Positions 26,901 to 35,433 of a DNA stretch of 64,000 bases are shown one piece after another; the stretch's first letter is position 1, and each line of letters starts with the position of its first letter. Under the pieces are notes generated by a model. That model saw only the letters and a list, made by a program, of their open reading frames with translations. It was not told where the DNA came from and did not search any database. Made by a program: the position numbers and the translations under genes. Source of the stretch: Bradyrhizobium sp. AUGA SZCCT0283 (GTDB lineage: Bacteria; Pseudomonadota; Alphaproteobacteria; Rhizobiales; Xanthobacteraceae); contig NZ_JAFCLU010000001.1 of the NCBI RefSeq assembly GCF_018130385.1, positions 186,001 through 250,000 on the forward strand, in the 5' to 3' direction.

Positions 26901-27078
26901 GTCTTGGAGTCCGGGGAGTAGGAGTTCGCCCGGATTCTGCCATATCCGCCGCCAAGGGAATCTCATCTAAATCGCTCGGCGCAAAAACAAATCATTTGCC
27001 CAATATACAGGGGCTTAGAGCCAAATGGCCCCTACCGGCAGGGGCTGGAACCCAAAATTTTGGCTGGAACCGGGGGTC

Positions 27079-27117
27079 AAAAACGGCCTCAAGGAGTGAG
27101 TCTGAACTCACCCCTTG
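27079..27117 (-). terminator. Candidate terminator of the PHB depolymerase gene
   Basis: On the minus strand a hairpin with arms ACTCAC and GTGAGT extended by CAAGG/CCTTG (27090-27117, loop 4 nt) is followed within 6 nt by a run of five Ts (27083-27079). It lies 75 bp after the stop codon at 27193. Confidence 0.5.
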
Positions 27118-27192
27118 ATTCGGCCGAAAACTGGAATGTTTGAATCTATTCAGCAACTTATCGGCAGCACGGAATCGATGCCGCGATCGCTG

Positions 27193-28542
27193 CTATTCGG
27201 CTGCACGAACCAATGTTGGCTTAGTATTGGCCGCTGACACCGTGGTATTGGCCGCCGACACCATGAAATCGGAGATGCGAGGCACGATTTCGGAACGGAA
27301 TCGCGATCCGTTGAACACACCGTAATGTCCAACGCCCTTTTGCACGTAATGCACGCGGCGATGATCGGGAATTGCGGGGCACAGCGCGTGCGTCGCTTCG
27401 GTCTGGCCGAGGCCTGAGATGTCGTCTTTCTCACCTTCGACCGTCATCAGCGCCACGCGCCGGATTTGCGACGGATCGACCGGCTTGCCGCGATGGGTCA
27501 TCTCGCCCTTGGGCAGCGCGTGCTTGACGAACACGACATCGACGGTCTGCAGGTAATACTCAGCCGTCAGATCCATCACCGCGAGATACTCGTCGTAGAA
27601 TTCGCGGTGCTTGTCGACCATGTCGCCGTCGCCCTTCACCAGATTGTTGAACAGGGCCTTGTGCGCGTCGGTGTGGCGATCGAGGTTCATGGTGATGAAG
27701 CCCGAGAGCTGCAAAAAGCCCGGATAGACGTCGCGCATCACGCCGGGATGCGGGAACGGCACCTTGGTGATGACATGGTTGCGGAACCATTCGATGCCGC
27801 GCTCGCCCGCGAGGTTGTTCACCGAGGTCGGGTTGCGGCGGGTATCGATCGGGCCGCCCATCAGGGTCATCGACAGCGGCACGAAGGGATCGCGCGCGGC
27901 CTCCATGACGGAAACCGCCGCCACCACCGGCACCGAAGGCTGGCACACCGCGATCACATGCATGTTGCCGCCGAGCACGTGCAGCATCTCGATGACGTAA
28001 TCGACATAGTCGTCGAGATCGAAGCGGCCCTCGGTGAGAGGGACCATGCGCGCGTCGGACCAGTCGGTGATGTAGACTTCATGCGTCGGCAGGAACGCCT
28101 CGACCGTGCCGCGCAAAAGCGTCGCGTAGTGGCCGGACATCGGCGCCACGATCAGCACGCGCGGCTGAGGGCTGCGCAGCGGCCGGGTCAGCTTGCGATC
28201 GAAATGCAGCAGACGGCAGAACGGCTTTTCCCAGATCGAGCGGACTTCGACCTCCGTGCGGACGCCGTTGACCTCGGTGAAGTCGAGACCCCATTCGGGC
28301 TTGCCGTAACGGCGGGTGGTGCGTTCGAACAATTCGCAGGCCGCGGCGATCGATTTGCCGAATTGAGTGTGCGACCACGGATTGAGCGGATTTTGAAACA
28401 GGATCTTGGTGGCGTCGGTCACGGCGCGTGCCGGGTTGAGCGACGCGTGGCCCATTTCGTACATCCAGTACATCGGCGTCGTAAGCGCCGGACTGCCTTC
28501 GGCCACTAGGGGCGGTGCGCCGCCAAACTCACCAATCGGCAT
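27193..28542 (-). CDS. phaZ: Intracellular poly(3-hydroxybutyrate) depolymerase
   Basis: The product is 449 residues from the ATG at 28542; the upstream open frame to 28770 overlaps the exporter gene and is not family-like. The alpha/beta-hydrolase region contains VLIVAPMSGHYATLLRGTVEAFLPTHEVYITDWSDARMVPL and HVIAVCQPSVPVVAAVSVMEA, where the nucleophile is the cysteine of the CQPSVP lipase-box-like motif, as in the i-PhaZ (Cys) type of Cupriavidus. DDYVDYVIEMLHVLGG and the C-terminal GVGHYGVFNGSRFRSEI, carrying the catalytic histidine, are also characteristic. It breaks down native PHB granules in the cytoplasm. The C-terminus carries a 7-residue duplication (VSAANTT/VSAANTK) that is not part of the fold. 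Confidence 0.93.
   Translation of the reverse strand: MPIGEFGGAPPLVAEGSPALTTPMYWMYEMGHASLNPARAVTDATKILFQNPLNPWSHTQFGKSIAAACELFERTTRRYGKPEWGLDFTEVNGVRTEVEVRSIWEKPFCRLLHFDRKLTRPLRSPQPRVLIVAPMSGHYATLLRGTVEAFLPTHEVYITDWSDARMVPLTEGRFDLDDYVDYVIEMLHVLGGNMHVIAVCQPSVPVVAAVSVMEAARDPFVPLSMTLMGGPIDTRRNPTSVNNLAGERGIEWFRNHVITKVPFPHPGVMRDVYPGFLQLSGFITMNLDRHTDAHKALFNNLVKGDGDMVDKHREFYDEYLAVMDLTAEYYLQTVDVVFVKHALPKGEMTHRGKPVDPSQIRRVALMTVEGEKDDISGLGQTEATHALCPAIPDHRRVHYVQKGVGHYGVFNGSRFRSEIVPRISDFMVSAANTTVSAANTKPTLVRAAE
27224..27261. repeat. 21-bp in-frame tandem duplication in the phaZ 3' end
   Basis: GTATTGGCCGCTGACAC and GTATTGGCCGCCGACAC are repeated with a 21-bp period, encoding the VSAANT tandem near the C-terminus of PhaZ. 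It is the kind of short repeat that can expand or contract without breaking the frame. Confidence 0.8.
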
Positions 28543-28669
28543 TTTGTTTCTGACCTCTGTTTGCGCCGCAGCATAGTGCAGAATGCGTAATAATGCGTCA
28601 ATGGACCGATTAGTTATGTCCACCTGCCAAAAGGCCAAAAAGCCCCGGAAATACACGGGAAACTGTGAC

Positions 28670-29488
28670 TTATTCGCCACCCCCGAGCAAAGATCCGTGG
28701 TGTTTGGCGCTGCGCAAAAGGACAAGGAAGATCGCAAAGGAGGCAGCGAACAGCACCACGTTGATGCCAAGCGACCAGACCATCAGGTCGGCCCTGAAGA
28801 CGTGATTGATCAAGAGCGCGCGCATGCCCTCGAACACATAGGTCGGCGGCAGCGTCCAGGCGACATATTGCAGCCAGGTGGGCAACACCGCGACCGGATA
28901 ATAGATGCAGGCGAGCGGCATCAGGCCGAACATCAAGGTCCAGACGATGCTCTCGGCGCCGAGACCGTTGCGCAGCACCAGGCCGGATACGAAAATTCCG
29001 ACCGACCAGCTGGTGAAGATCAGGTTGCAGAAGAATGCGATCAGCGGCAGGCCGATTGCGAAGAAGTTGAAATCGAAGAAGAACAGCGCCAGCAGCGTCA
29101 TCGGGATGACGCCGATCGCAAGCCGGATCAGGCTCATGATCATCAGCGAGATCAGGAATTCGATCGGCTTCAACGGGCTCATCATCAGGTTGCCGAGGTT
29201 GCGCGCCCACATCTCCTCGAGAAACGAAATCGAGAAGCCGAGCTGGCCGCGGAACAGGATGTCCCACAGGATCACCGCGCCGATCAGCGTGCCGCCGGCA
29301 CGCGCAAAGAAATTGTCGTTCTGCGAAATGTAGTTCTGCAGAAAGCCCCACGTGATGACCTGCAGCGCCGGCCAGTAGATCAGCTCCAGCAGCCGCGGCC
29401 ACGACGACATCAGGAGATACCAATAGCGCAGTACCATCGCCTGAATACGGTGCCAGGAGATGGCGCGATGGACTGTGATCTCGCTCAC
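28670..29488 (-). CDS. ABC-2 type transporter permease
   Basis: The product is 272 residues with six hydrophobic helices. RYWYLLMSSWPRLLELIYWPALQVITWGF and EEMWARNLGNLMMSPLKPIEFLISLMIMSLIRLAIGVIPM match the ABC-2 permease fold, and ACIYYPVAVLPTWLQYVAWTLPPTYVFEGMRALLI is the typical C-terminal family motif. It forms an inner-membrane exporter with the preceding ATPase, whose stop codon overlaps its start by 4 bp. Substrate is unknown; ABC-2 exporters of this size move lipids, glycans or drugs. The gene ends 127 bp before the phaZ start on the same strand. Confidence 0.92.
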   Translation of the reverse strand: MSEITVHRAISWHRIQAMVLRYWYLLMSSWPRLLELIYWPALQVITWGFLQNYISQNDNFFARAGGTLIGAVILWDILFRGQLGFSISFLEEMWARNLGNLMMSPLKPIEFLISLMIMSLIRLAIGVIPMTLLALFFFDFNFFAIGLPLIAFFCNLIFTSWSVGIFVSGLVLRNGLGAESIVWTLMFGLMPLACIYYPVAVLPTWLQYVAWTLPPTYVFEGMRALLINHVFRADLMVWSLGINVVLFAASFAIFLVLLRSAKHHGSLLGGGE

Positions 29489-30282
29489 GACGATGTCCCT
29501 TCTGCCACCCGGCCGCGCGCGACATCGAGGAACACTTCTTCCAGCGTGCTCCGGTTGTAGCGCGCCATGATCTGGTCGGGACTGTCATCATCCTCGATGC
29601 GGCCGCGTTTCATGATGATGACGCGGTCGCACAGCCGCTCCACTTCCAGCATGTTGTGCGACGCCAGCAGGATGGTGGCGTCATGGGTCTTGCGGTAATC
29701 CTGCAAATGCTGCCGCACCCAGTCGGCGGTATCGGGATCGAGCGAAGCCGTCGGCTCGTCGAGCAACAGCAGCTCCGGCTGGTTGATCAGCGCCTTCGCG
29801 AGCGCGACGCGGGTCTTCTGCCCGGCCGAGAGTTTGCCGTTGGCGCGGTCGAGGAAATCCTTGAGATCGAGGTCGGATGCGAGCTGTTCGATGCGCTCGG
29901 CAAGATGCTGCACCGCATAGAGCCGGCCGAAGATGGTGAGGTTCTGCCGCACCGTGAGCCGCATCGGCATGTCGACATAGGGGCTTTCGAAATTCATCCG
30001 GCCGAGCACCTCGGCGCTTTGCTCCGGCATCGCATGACCGAGCACCCGGACGCGCCCCGAGGTCGGCAGCACCAGCCCCATAATCATCGCGATCGTCGTG
30101 GTCTTGCCGGCGCCATTGCCGCCGAGCAGGCCGGTGATGCTGCCCCGCGCGATCCGGAACGACACGTCATCCACCGCGCGGGTGGTCTTGTAGAGTTTGA
30201 TGAGATGCGCGACGTCGATCGCGGCGGAGCTTTCCGGCCCGGCCGCGGCCGACTGTGCTGGCGTGGGGTCGCTGTTGACCAT
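29485..30282 (-). CDS. ABC transporter ATP-binding protein
   Basis: The product is 265 residues. It has Walker A LLGGNGAGKTTTIAMI, a Q-loop region ESPYVDMPMRLTVRQN, the ABC signature LSAGQKTRVALAKAL (Ala instead of the common Gly, as in many exporter ATPases), Walker B LLLLDEPTASLDPD and the switch His in LLASHNMLEVERL. The N-terminus has a roughly 20-residue Ala/Pro-rich extension. It energises export through the ABC-2 permease gene that overlaps it by ATGA. The cytoplasmic dimer pairs with the permease. Confidence 0.95.
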   Translation of the reverse strand: MVNSDPTPAQSAAAGPESSAAIDVAHLIKLYKTTRAVDDVSFRIARGSITGLLGGNGAGKTTTIAMIMGLVLPTSGRVRVLGHAMPEQSAEVLGRMNFESPYVDMPMRLTVRQNLTIFGRLYAVQHLAERIEQLASDLDLKDFLDRANGKLSAGQKTRVALAKALINQPELLLLDEPTASLDPDTADWVRQHLQDYRKTHDATILLASHNMLEVERLCDRVIIMKRGRIEDDDSPDQIMARYNRSTLEEVFLDVARGRVAEGTSS

Positions 30283-30346
30283 TTCAGCCCGTTCATTGGG
30301 CCATCAGGGCTGATAGCGCAAGGGTTCGGGGCAGGCATCGTGGCTT

Positions 30347-30412
30347 CATCCTTCGAGACGGCGCGTTCGCGCGGAGCGCGGCCCGATGACAGGCTCCGCG
30401 GCGTCTCGAACC
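30347..30412. repeat. Palindromic repeat fragment, CTTCGAGACGGCGC...GGCGTCTCGAA
   Basis: ATCCTTCGAGACGGCGCG is inverted against CGCGGCGTCTCGAA, and the words match the repeat at 23069-23169. It occupies the divergent spacer between the ABC exporter and regS. Confidence 0.7.
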
Positions 30413-30486
30413 ATGCAGGCCCCCGTGCTGCACCAAATGACCCGCGCGAATTTGTGATCGCACGCCCGCGCGGGTAAACTCCAGTC

Positions 30487-31812
30487 ATGACCGACGTCGC
30501 CGCCTCCGATTTCCGCCTTCCGCACCGCTATGTCCGTCTCGATACGATCCTCCGGCTGCGCTGGCTGGCTGCGCTCGGCCAGCTCACCGCGATCTTCATC
30601 GTGGCGCATGGGCTCGAATTCGCCTTTCCCGCCATTGCCTGCGTCGCCATCGTCGGCGTCTCGGCGCTGCTCAATCTCGCGCTGCAGATTGCCTTCAACC
30701 CGATGCAGCGGCTGGAACCGGTCTATGCGGCGGCGCTGCTCGCACTCAACATCGTCGAACTGGCCGCGCTGCTGTTCCTGACCGGGGGATTGCAGAATCC
30801 GTTTTCGTTCCTGTTCCTCGGTCCGGTCCTGATCTCGGCGACGGTGTTGCCGATCCGGATGACGGTCGGGCTCGGCCTGCTCGCGGTCGCCTGCGCCTCC
30901 GCGCTGGTATTCTTCCATCTGCCGCTCCCGTGGGACAGCGAAGACCCGCTGGTGCTGCCGCCGATCTACCTGTTCGGGGTCTGGCTCTCGATCGTGCTCG
31001 CGATCGGCGTCACCAGCCTCTATGCGTTCCAGGCCACCGAGGAAGCGCGGAAGCTTTCCGATGCGCTGGCCGCGACCGAGCTGGTGCTGACGCGCGAGCA
31101 GCACCTGACCCAGCTCGACGGTCTCGCCGCCGCCGCCGCGCATGAACTCGGCACGCCGCTGTCGACGATCTTCCTGATTTCGCGGGAGCTGGAAAAGGCG
31201 GTCGACGACAACGACCCATTGGCGTCCGATCTGAAGACCCTGCGCGAGCAGGCGCAGCGCTGCCGCGACATCCTGGCCAAGATCACCCAGCTTTCCTCCT
31301 CCGGCGCGCCATTCGACCGCATGCCGTTGTCGACGCTGATCGAGGAAGCGGTGGCGCCGCATCGCGATTTCGGTGTCGCGATCAAGGTGCGGCTAGCTGT
31401 CGCAGCCACGCGCGAGCCGGTCGGCGCGCGGAACCCGGCCATCCTGTATGGCGTCGGCAACATCCTGGAGAATGCGGTCGATTTCGCCCGGACCACGGTG
31501 GAGGTGAACGCCTGGTGGAACGCCGATACGGTCGAAATCATCATTTCGGACGACGGCCCCGGCATCGCGCCCGATATGCTGAAACGGATCGGGGAACCCT
31601 ATTTATCAAGGCGCCGCAGCGCCGATGAAGCCCACCGCGAACGCGCCGGCCTCGGGCTGGGCGTGTTCATCGCCCGCACGCTGCTGGAACGCACCGGCGC
31701 CAAGGTTTCCTTCTCCAACCGGACCTTTCCCGATCACGGCGCCGTGGTGCAGATCGCCTGGCCGCGCGCCCGCTTCGAGGCCGAGGAAAGTGCTGCCGGG
31801 CCAGCGGATTAG
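30487..31812 (+). CDS. regS: Redox-sensing histidine kinase, RegB/RegS/ActS family
   Basis: The product is 441 residues. Five to six transmembrane helices fill residues 20-180, with the ubiquinone-binding motif GGLQNPF at 100-106. The H-box AAAAHELGTPLSTIFL carries the phosphoacceptor His219, and Cys259 in REQAQRCRDILAKI is the redox cysteine position conserved in RegB. The HATPase domain has NILENAVDFA and DDGPGIAP and GLGLGVFIARTLL. In Bradyrhizobium the RegSR pair controls fixR-nifA and respiratory genes in response to redox. It is followed after 120 bp by the regulator gene. Confidence 0.95.
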   Translation: MTDVAASDFRLPHRYVRLDTILRLRWLAALGQLTAIFIVAHGLEFAFPAIACVAIVGVSALLNLALQIAFNPMQRLEPVYAAALLALNIVELAALLFLTGGLQNPFSFLFLGPVLISATVLPIRMTVGLGLLAVACASALVFFHLPLPWDSEDPLVLPPIYLFGVWLSIVLAIGVTSLYAFQATEEARKLSDALAATELVLTREQHLTQLDGLAAAAAHELGTPLSTIFLISRELEKAVDDNDPLASDLKTLREQAQRCRDILAKITQLSSSGAPFDRMPLSTLIEEAVAPHRDFGVAIKVRLAVAATREPVGARNPAILYGVGNILENAVDFARTTVEVNAWWNADTVEIIISDDGPGIAPDMLKRIGEPYLSRRRSADEAHRERAGLGLGVFIARTLLERTGAKVSFSNRTFPDHGAVVQIAWPRARFEAEESAAGPAD

Positions 31813-31932
31813 AACCGTCCCAGGCATTAGGGAAAGGGAGCCGATCGGCCCCAGGGGCCCTTGGCAGTGCAAGACTGCCGCGCCATATGCTCTATATCAT
31901 GCCCTGCATCCGCAACCCGGGGGATAGCCGAC

Positions 31933-32487
31933 TTGAACGCCATCGCCGAACTGAACGATCTCGCCGACCGCTCGCTGCTGATCGTCGAGGACGACAAGCC
32001 GTTTCTCGAGCGCCTGTCGCGCGCGATGGAAACCCGCGGTTTTGCGGTGACATCCTGCGATACCGTGTCCGACGGGCTGGCCCAGATCAACAAGGCCGCG
32101 CCGGCCTTCGCCGTGGTGGACCTGCGGCTTGGCGACGGCAACGGGCTCGACGTAGTGTCGGCGCTGAAGCGCAAGCGCCCCGACGCGCGTACCATTGTGC
32201 TGACCGGTTACGGCAACATCGCAACCGCCGTCACCGCGGTGAAGATGGGCGCGGTGGACTATCTCTCGAAGCCCGCGGATGCCGACGACGTCGTTGCAGC
32301 GCTGCTCGCCAGCGGCACCGAAAAATCCGAGCTGCCGTCAAATCCGATGTCGGCGGATCGCGTGCGCTGGGAACACATCCAGCGCATCTACGAGATGTGC
32401 AACCGCAACGTCTCCGAGACCGCCCGGCGGCTCAACATGCACCGCCGCACCTTGCAGCGGATCCTGGCCAAGCGCGCGCCGCGGTAG
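31933..32487 (+). CDS. regR: Response regulator RegA/RegR/ActR family
   Basis: The product is 184 residues, exactly the RegA length, if translation begins at the TTG at 31933, which has GGGGGA 8 nt upstream. The open frame extends back to an ATG at 31861, but those 24 residues are not RegA-like. The receiver has SLLIVEDDKPFLERLSRAMETRGF, the phosphoacceptor in AVVDLRLGDGNGLDVV and TKP-like YLSKPADADDVV. The C-terminus has the perfectly typical RegA HTH: VRWEHIQRIYEMCNRNVSETARRLNMHRRTLQRILAKRAPR. It binds DNA in response to RegS. The TTG start is predicted from the ribosome-binding site only. Confidence 0.95.
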   Translation: MNAIAELNDLADRSLLIVEDDKPFLERLSRAMETRGFAVTSCDTVSDGLAQINKAAPAFAVVDLRLGDGNGLDVVSALKRKRPDARTIVLTGYGNIATAVTAVKMGAVDYLSKPADADDVVAALLASGTEKSELPSNPMSADRVRWEHIQRIYEMCNRNVSETARRLNMHRRTLQRILAKRAPR

Positions 32488-32500
32488 TTTGCGCAGAATT

Positions 32501-32612
32501 GTAGGGTGGGAAAAGCGACTTGTCCGCCGTAGCTCGTAGAGCGAAGGCGGAAGCGTGCCATCATTCACGACAACGGTTTGGATGGATGGTGGGCACGGCG
32601 CAAGAGCGCCTT
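32501..32612. repeat. Palindromic repeat, GTGGGCA...TGCCCAC family
   Basis: GTGGGCACGGCGC, AAGAGCGCC and TTTGCCCACCCT form the right-hand hairpin at about 32589-32619, and GTAGGGTGGG at 32501 starts the left arm. The same words recur at 51754-51934. Confidence 0.75.
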
Positions 32613-32640
32613 TGCCCACCCTGCGAAACACTACAAAAAT

Positions 32641-33126
32641 CTAAAACTCCCCATGCCCCTGCGGATCGACCAGGCGGTTGATCCGTTGCGCCGCCGCCAT
32701 CGCAAAGCGCACCATCATCGATTTGCGCGTGGCCGCCGGCAGGCGATGCTCGGGGGCCTCGCAATGCAGGTGGGCGCCGTAGGCGTCGGCGATGATCAGG
32801 CCGGTATCTTGCGGAAAAATCTCGCAAGGCAGATCCTGCGTGAAGGCGAAGAACAACCGGTCGCAGTGCATCCGGTAGTCCTGCCATTTCTGGTCGGCGC
32901 GCAAATCTTCCACCGACGACTTGATCTCGACGATCCAGATTTCGCCCTTCTCATTCAGCGCCACCAGATCGGCGCGCCGCCCCGAGGGCAGCGGCAATTC
33001 GCTGATGCAGGAAAACCCCAAGGAGTGAAGCAGCCGCGCGGTGCCGCGTGCGATTGCCAGCGCCGTCTCCGACTGGCGGCGGTCTAACGGGGGCACGAGG
33101 CTGATCTGGCGGGCGGGCGATTCCAT
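32641..33126 (-). CDS. mmcB: MmcB family DNA repair protein
   Basis: The product is 161 residues of the PD-(D/E)XK-like MmcB family: DRRQSETALAIARGTARLLHSLGFSCISELPLPSGRRADLVALNEKGEIWIVEIKSSVEDLRADQKWQDYRMHCDRLFFAF. The nuclease-like core has the Asp in RADLVA and Glu-Lys in VEIKSS. In Caulobacter MmcB is needed for resistance to mitomycin C and other DNA damage. It is on the strand opposite to regR, with a palindromic repeat between. Confidence 0.9.
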   Translation of the reverse strand: MESPARQISLVPPLDRRQSETALAIARGTARLLHSLGFSCISELPLPSGRRADLVALNEKGEIWIVEIKSSVEDLRADQKWQDYRMHCDRLFFAFTQDLPCEIFPQDTGLIIADAYGAHLHCEAPEHRLPAATRKSMMVRFAMAAAQRINRLVDPQGHGEF

Positions 33127-33292
33127 GGTCGTGAACCATATCCGATTTCACGACGACCACCCAGCAGCGATGCCAAGTCCGGCGGAAAGCCGGCCATAAA
33201 TTTGTCCGCAGCCCGCCTTTTTTGGACCTCAGCGCACCGTGAAGCCAAGGGAACCTTGGCTCGAGGGACAAAACACTGGAGGAGATCCAACG

Positions 33293-34411
33293 ATGCCACG
33301 CATCGCTACATCAGCTCTTGCCCTCGCTCTCACTGCCCTGTCGCTGTCCGCCGGCCCGTCATCGGCCGTTGCAAAGCCCGCCGTCGAAGTGGCGTTCGTG
33401 CTCGACACCACGGGCTCGATGGGCGGCCTGCTCGAAGGCGCCAAGCGCAAGATCTGGTCGATCGCGACCGCAATCGTCGATAGCAATCCCGACGCCGACA
33501 TCCGCATGGGCCTCGTCGCCTATCGCGACATCGGCGACGACTACGTCACCAGGAAGGTCGAGCTCACCACAGATATCCAGGATCTCTACGCCAGCCTTCT
33601 GGAACTGAAGGCCCGCGGCGGCGGTGACTGGCCGGAGAGCGTCAACGAGGCGCTCGATGTCGCCGTCAACAAGCTGCGATGGACCTCTGGCGGCGATACC
33701 AGGCGGATCGTGTTCCTGGTCGGCGACGCGCCGCCGCACATGGATTACGCGCAGGACACCAAATATCCGATCACGCTGTCGGTGGCCAGGCAGAAGGACA
33801 TCATCGTCAACGCGGTGCTGGCCGGCGATGCCCGCGATACCGAACGGGTGTGGCGCGACATCGCCCAGAACGGCAACGGCCGCTTCATCCCGATCCCGCA
33901 GGACGGCGGCCAGGTGGTCCTGATCGAGACGCCGTTCGACGAGGAGATCATCATCCTGCAGCGGGAGATCAACGGCACCGTGATCCCCTATGGGCCGCGC
34001 GCCATGCAGAAGCGCACCGAAGGCAAGACCAAGCAATTGTCCGAGGTCGCCGCCGCCGCGCCGGCGCAGGCCTCGGAGATGGCGAGCTATCTCAACAAGC
34101 GCTCCAAGGCGACTTCCGAAGCCGTCACCGGCGATGGCGATCTCGTCTCCGACGTCTCGGCCGGCCGCAGCAGCTTTTCCACCATCAAGGAGGAAGACCT
34201 GCCCGACAATCTGCGCGCGATGAAGCCCGAGCAGCGTAGCGAGGAAGTCAACAAGCAGATGAGCCAGCGCAAGGCGCTCAACGAAAAGCTCGCAGCCCTG
34301 GTGGCGAAGCGCGACAAATACGTCGCCGATCAGCGCGCCAAGGCACCGGCGAAAGCGTCGTCATTCGACCGTGTGGTCGAGGATACGCTGAAGGCGCAGA
34401 TCAAGCGGTAG
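33293..34411 (+). CDS. Secreted von Willebrand factor A domain protein
   Basis: The product is 372 residues from the ATG at 33293, which has GGAGGAGA upstream. A signal peptide (residues 1-25, ending SSAVA) precedes a VWA domain with the MIDAS motif DTTGSMGG at 38-45, the Thr/Asp loop in GGDWPESVNEALDVAV and FLVGDAPPHMDY, both features of metal-ion-dependent adhesion sites. The C-terminal third (about 230-372) is Lys/Gln/Glu-rich with predicted coiled coil (ERNKQMSQRKALNEKLAALVAKRDKYVADQR). It is likely a periplasmic scaffold or adhesin-like protein; no partner gene is evident. Confidence 0.88.
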   Translation: MPRIATSALALALTALSLSAGPSSAVAKPAVEVAFVLDTTGSMGGLLEGAKRKIWSIATAIVDSNPDADIRMGLVAYRDIGDDYVTRKVELTTDIQDLYASLLELKARGGGDWPESVNEALDVAVNKLRWTSGGDTRRIVFLVGDAPPHMDYAQDTKYPITLSVARQKDIIVNAVLAGDARDTERVWRDIAQNGNGRFIPIPQDGGQVVLIETPFDEEIIILQREINGTVIPYGPRAMQKRTEGKTKQLSEVAAAAPAQASEMASYLNKRSKATSEAVTGDGDLVSDVSAGRSSFSTIKEEDLPDNLRAMKPEQRSEEVNKQMSQRKALNEKLAALVAKRDKYVADQRAKAPAKASSFDRVVEDTLKAQIKR

Positions 34412-34421
34412 GTCACCCACG

Positions 34422-34462
34422 CGTCATTCCGGGGGCGCGAGCGCCAGCGAACCCGGAATGAC
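34422..34462. repeat. Palindromic repeat, short copy of CGTCATTCCGGGG type
   Basis: CGTCATTCCGGGGGCGCGAG is inverted against GAACCCGGAATGACC in 41 bp, a short relative of the element at 5131-5210. It lies between convergent genes and may terminate both. Confidence 0.85.
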
Positions 34463-34470
34463 CGACCCAT

Positions 34471-35286
34471 TCAGGCGTGCCGGCCTATAGCGAGCTGGTA
34501 GATTGTCATAATCACTTCGAACAGGATCAGGAGCACAATAATCACTTCGAGCCGCAGCGAGCGCCGCGTGTCGATGATATCGGTCAGCACCTGCGCGGTC
34601 TCGGCGATCACGGCGAGCTTGCGGTTCAGCGATTCCGCGCGCTCCTCGAGTTCGTACTCGTCCTCCAGCCGGGCATACAGCCGCTCCAGATGCGGCTTGT
34701 CCCAGAGCACGTCGGGTTTCTCTTCCACTTCGACCGGCCCCGATACCCGGTGCCGTACCAAAAGTGCGTTGCCGATATTTTGCAGGATCGAGCGACGGCT
34801 GCCGCGCATACGCCCGCTCCGCGCCAGCTCCCGCGCGAATGGTTCGGTCGTGTCAAAGACGCTGGCAACCTCGCGTTCGTGCCGGGCCAGAACGACGCTC
34901 TTCGCCAGCGCCTCGCCGATCAGGATCAGTCGCTCCGGCGAAAGGCTTTGCAGGCAGATCGGGCCGCCGGGTGGAATCTGGTCCTCCCTTTCCGGGGCCA
35001 ACTCGATGATCGCGATTTCCTCGTCCCGCCGCGCAAACTTTCCCGTCATGCGCTGGTCCAGACCGCGAAGGAACTCCTCCTCTTCCAGCGCATTCAGCCC
35101 GATCAGGACCACCACGCCATAGCGGAAGAGAATTGCGACGCCATTCGCATTGACGCGAAACGCCAGCGGCGTCGTTGCCAGTACGTCGCCGCGCTCGAGG
35201 CCCGACGTATTGAGGCGATCGCTGACAAAAAACGCCCGGGCCGTCGTTCGGGTCCCGCCGAGCGGCGATTTGGAGTCTTGGTTCAT
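34471..35286 (-). CDS. RMD1/YagE family (DUF155) protein with C-terminal membrane anchor
   Basis: The product is 271 residues from the ATG at 35286; an open frame reaches 35364. The DUF155 core appears in TARAFFVSDRLNTSGLERGDVLATTPLAFRVNANGVAILFRYGVVVLIGLNALEEEEFL and LNRKLAVIAETAQVLTDIIDTRRSLRLEVIIVLLILFEVIMTIYQL. The last segment forms a transmembrane helix, typical of RMD1/RMND1, which in eukaryotes anchors to the mitochondrial inner membrane. Bacterial members are poorly studied. Coiled coil is likely around LERLYARLEDEYELEERAESLNRKL. Confidence 0.85.
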   Translation of the reverse strand: MNQDSKSPLGGTRTTARAFFVSDRLNTSGLERGDVLATTPLAFRVNANGVAILFRYGVVVLIGLNALEEEEFLRGLDQRMTGKFARRDEEIAIIELAPEREDQIPPGGPICLQSLSPERLILIGEALAKSVVLARHEREVASVFDTTEPFARELARSGRMRGSRRSILQNIGNALLVRHRVSGPVEVEEKPDVLWDKPHLERLYARLEDEYELEERAESLNRKLAVIAETAQVLTDIIDTRRSLRLEVIIVLLILFEVIMTIYQLAIGRHA

Positions 35287-35433
35287 GAACTGCGCACCCC
35301 GGCGGAAATCGCGATCTGACCGATGCGATTTCCGGCTTTCGCCACTAAATATCCCGATGTGCAAACCCTATCACGGACAGAAACGGACCACACATCGGTT
35401 CCCGCCCGTGTTGACCCCTTTTCAAGGTAGAAT

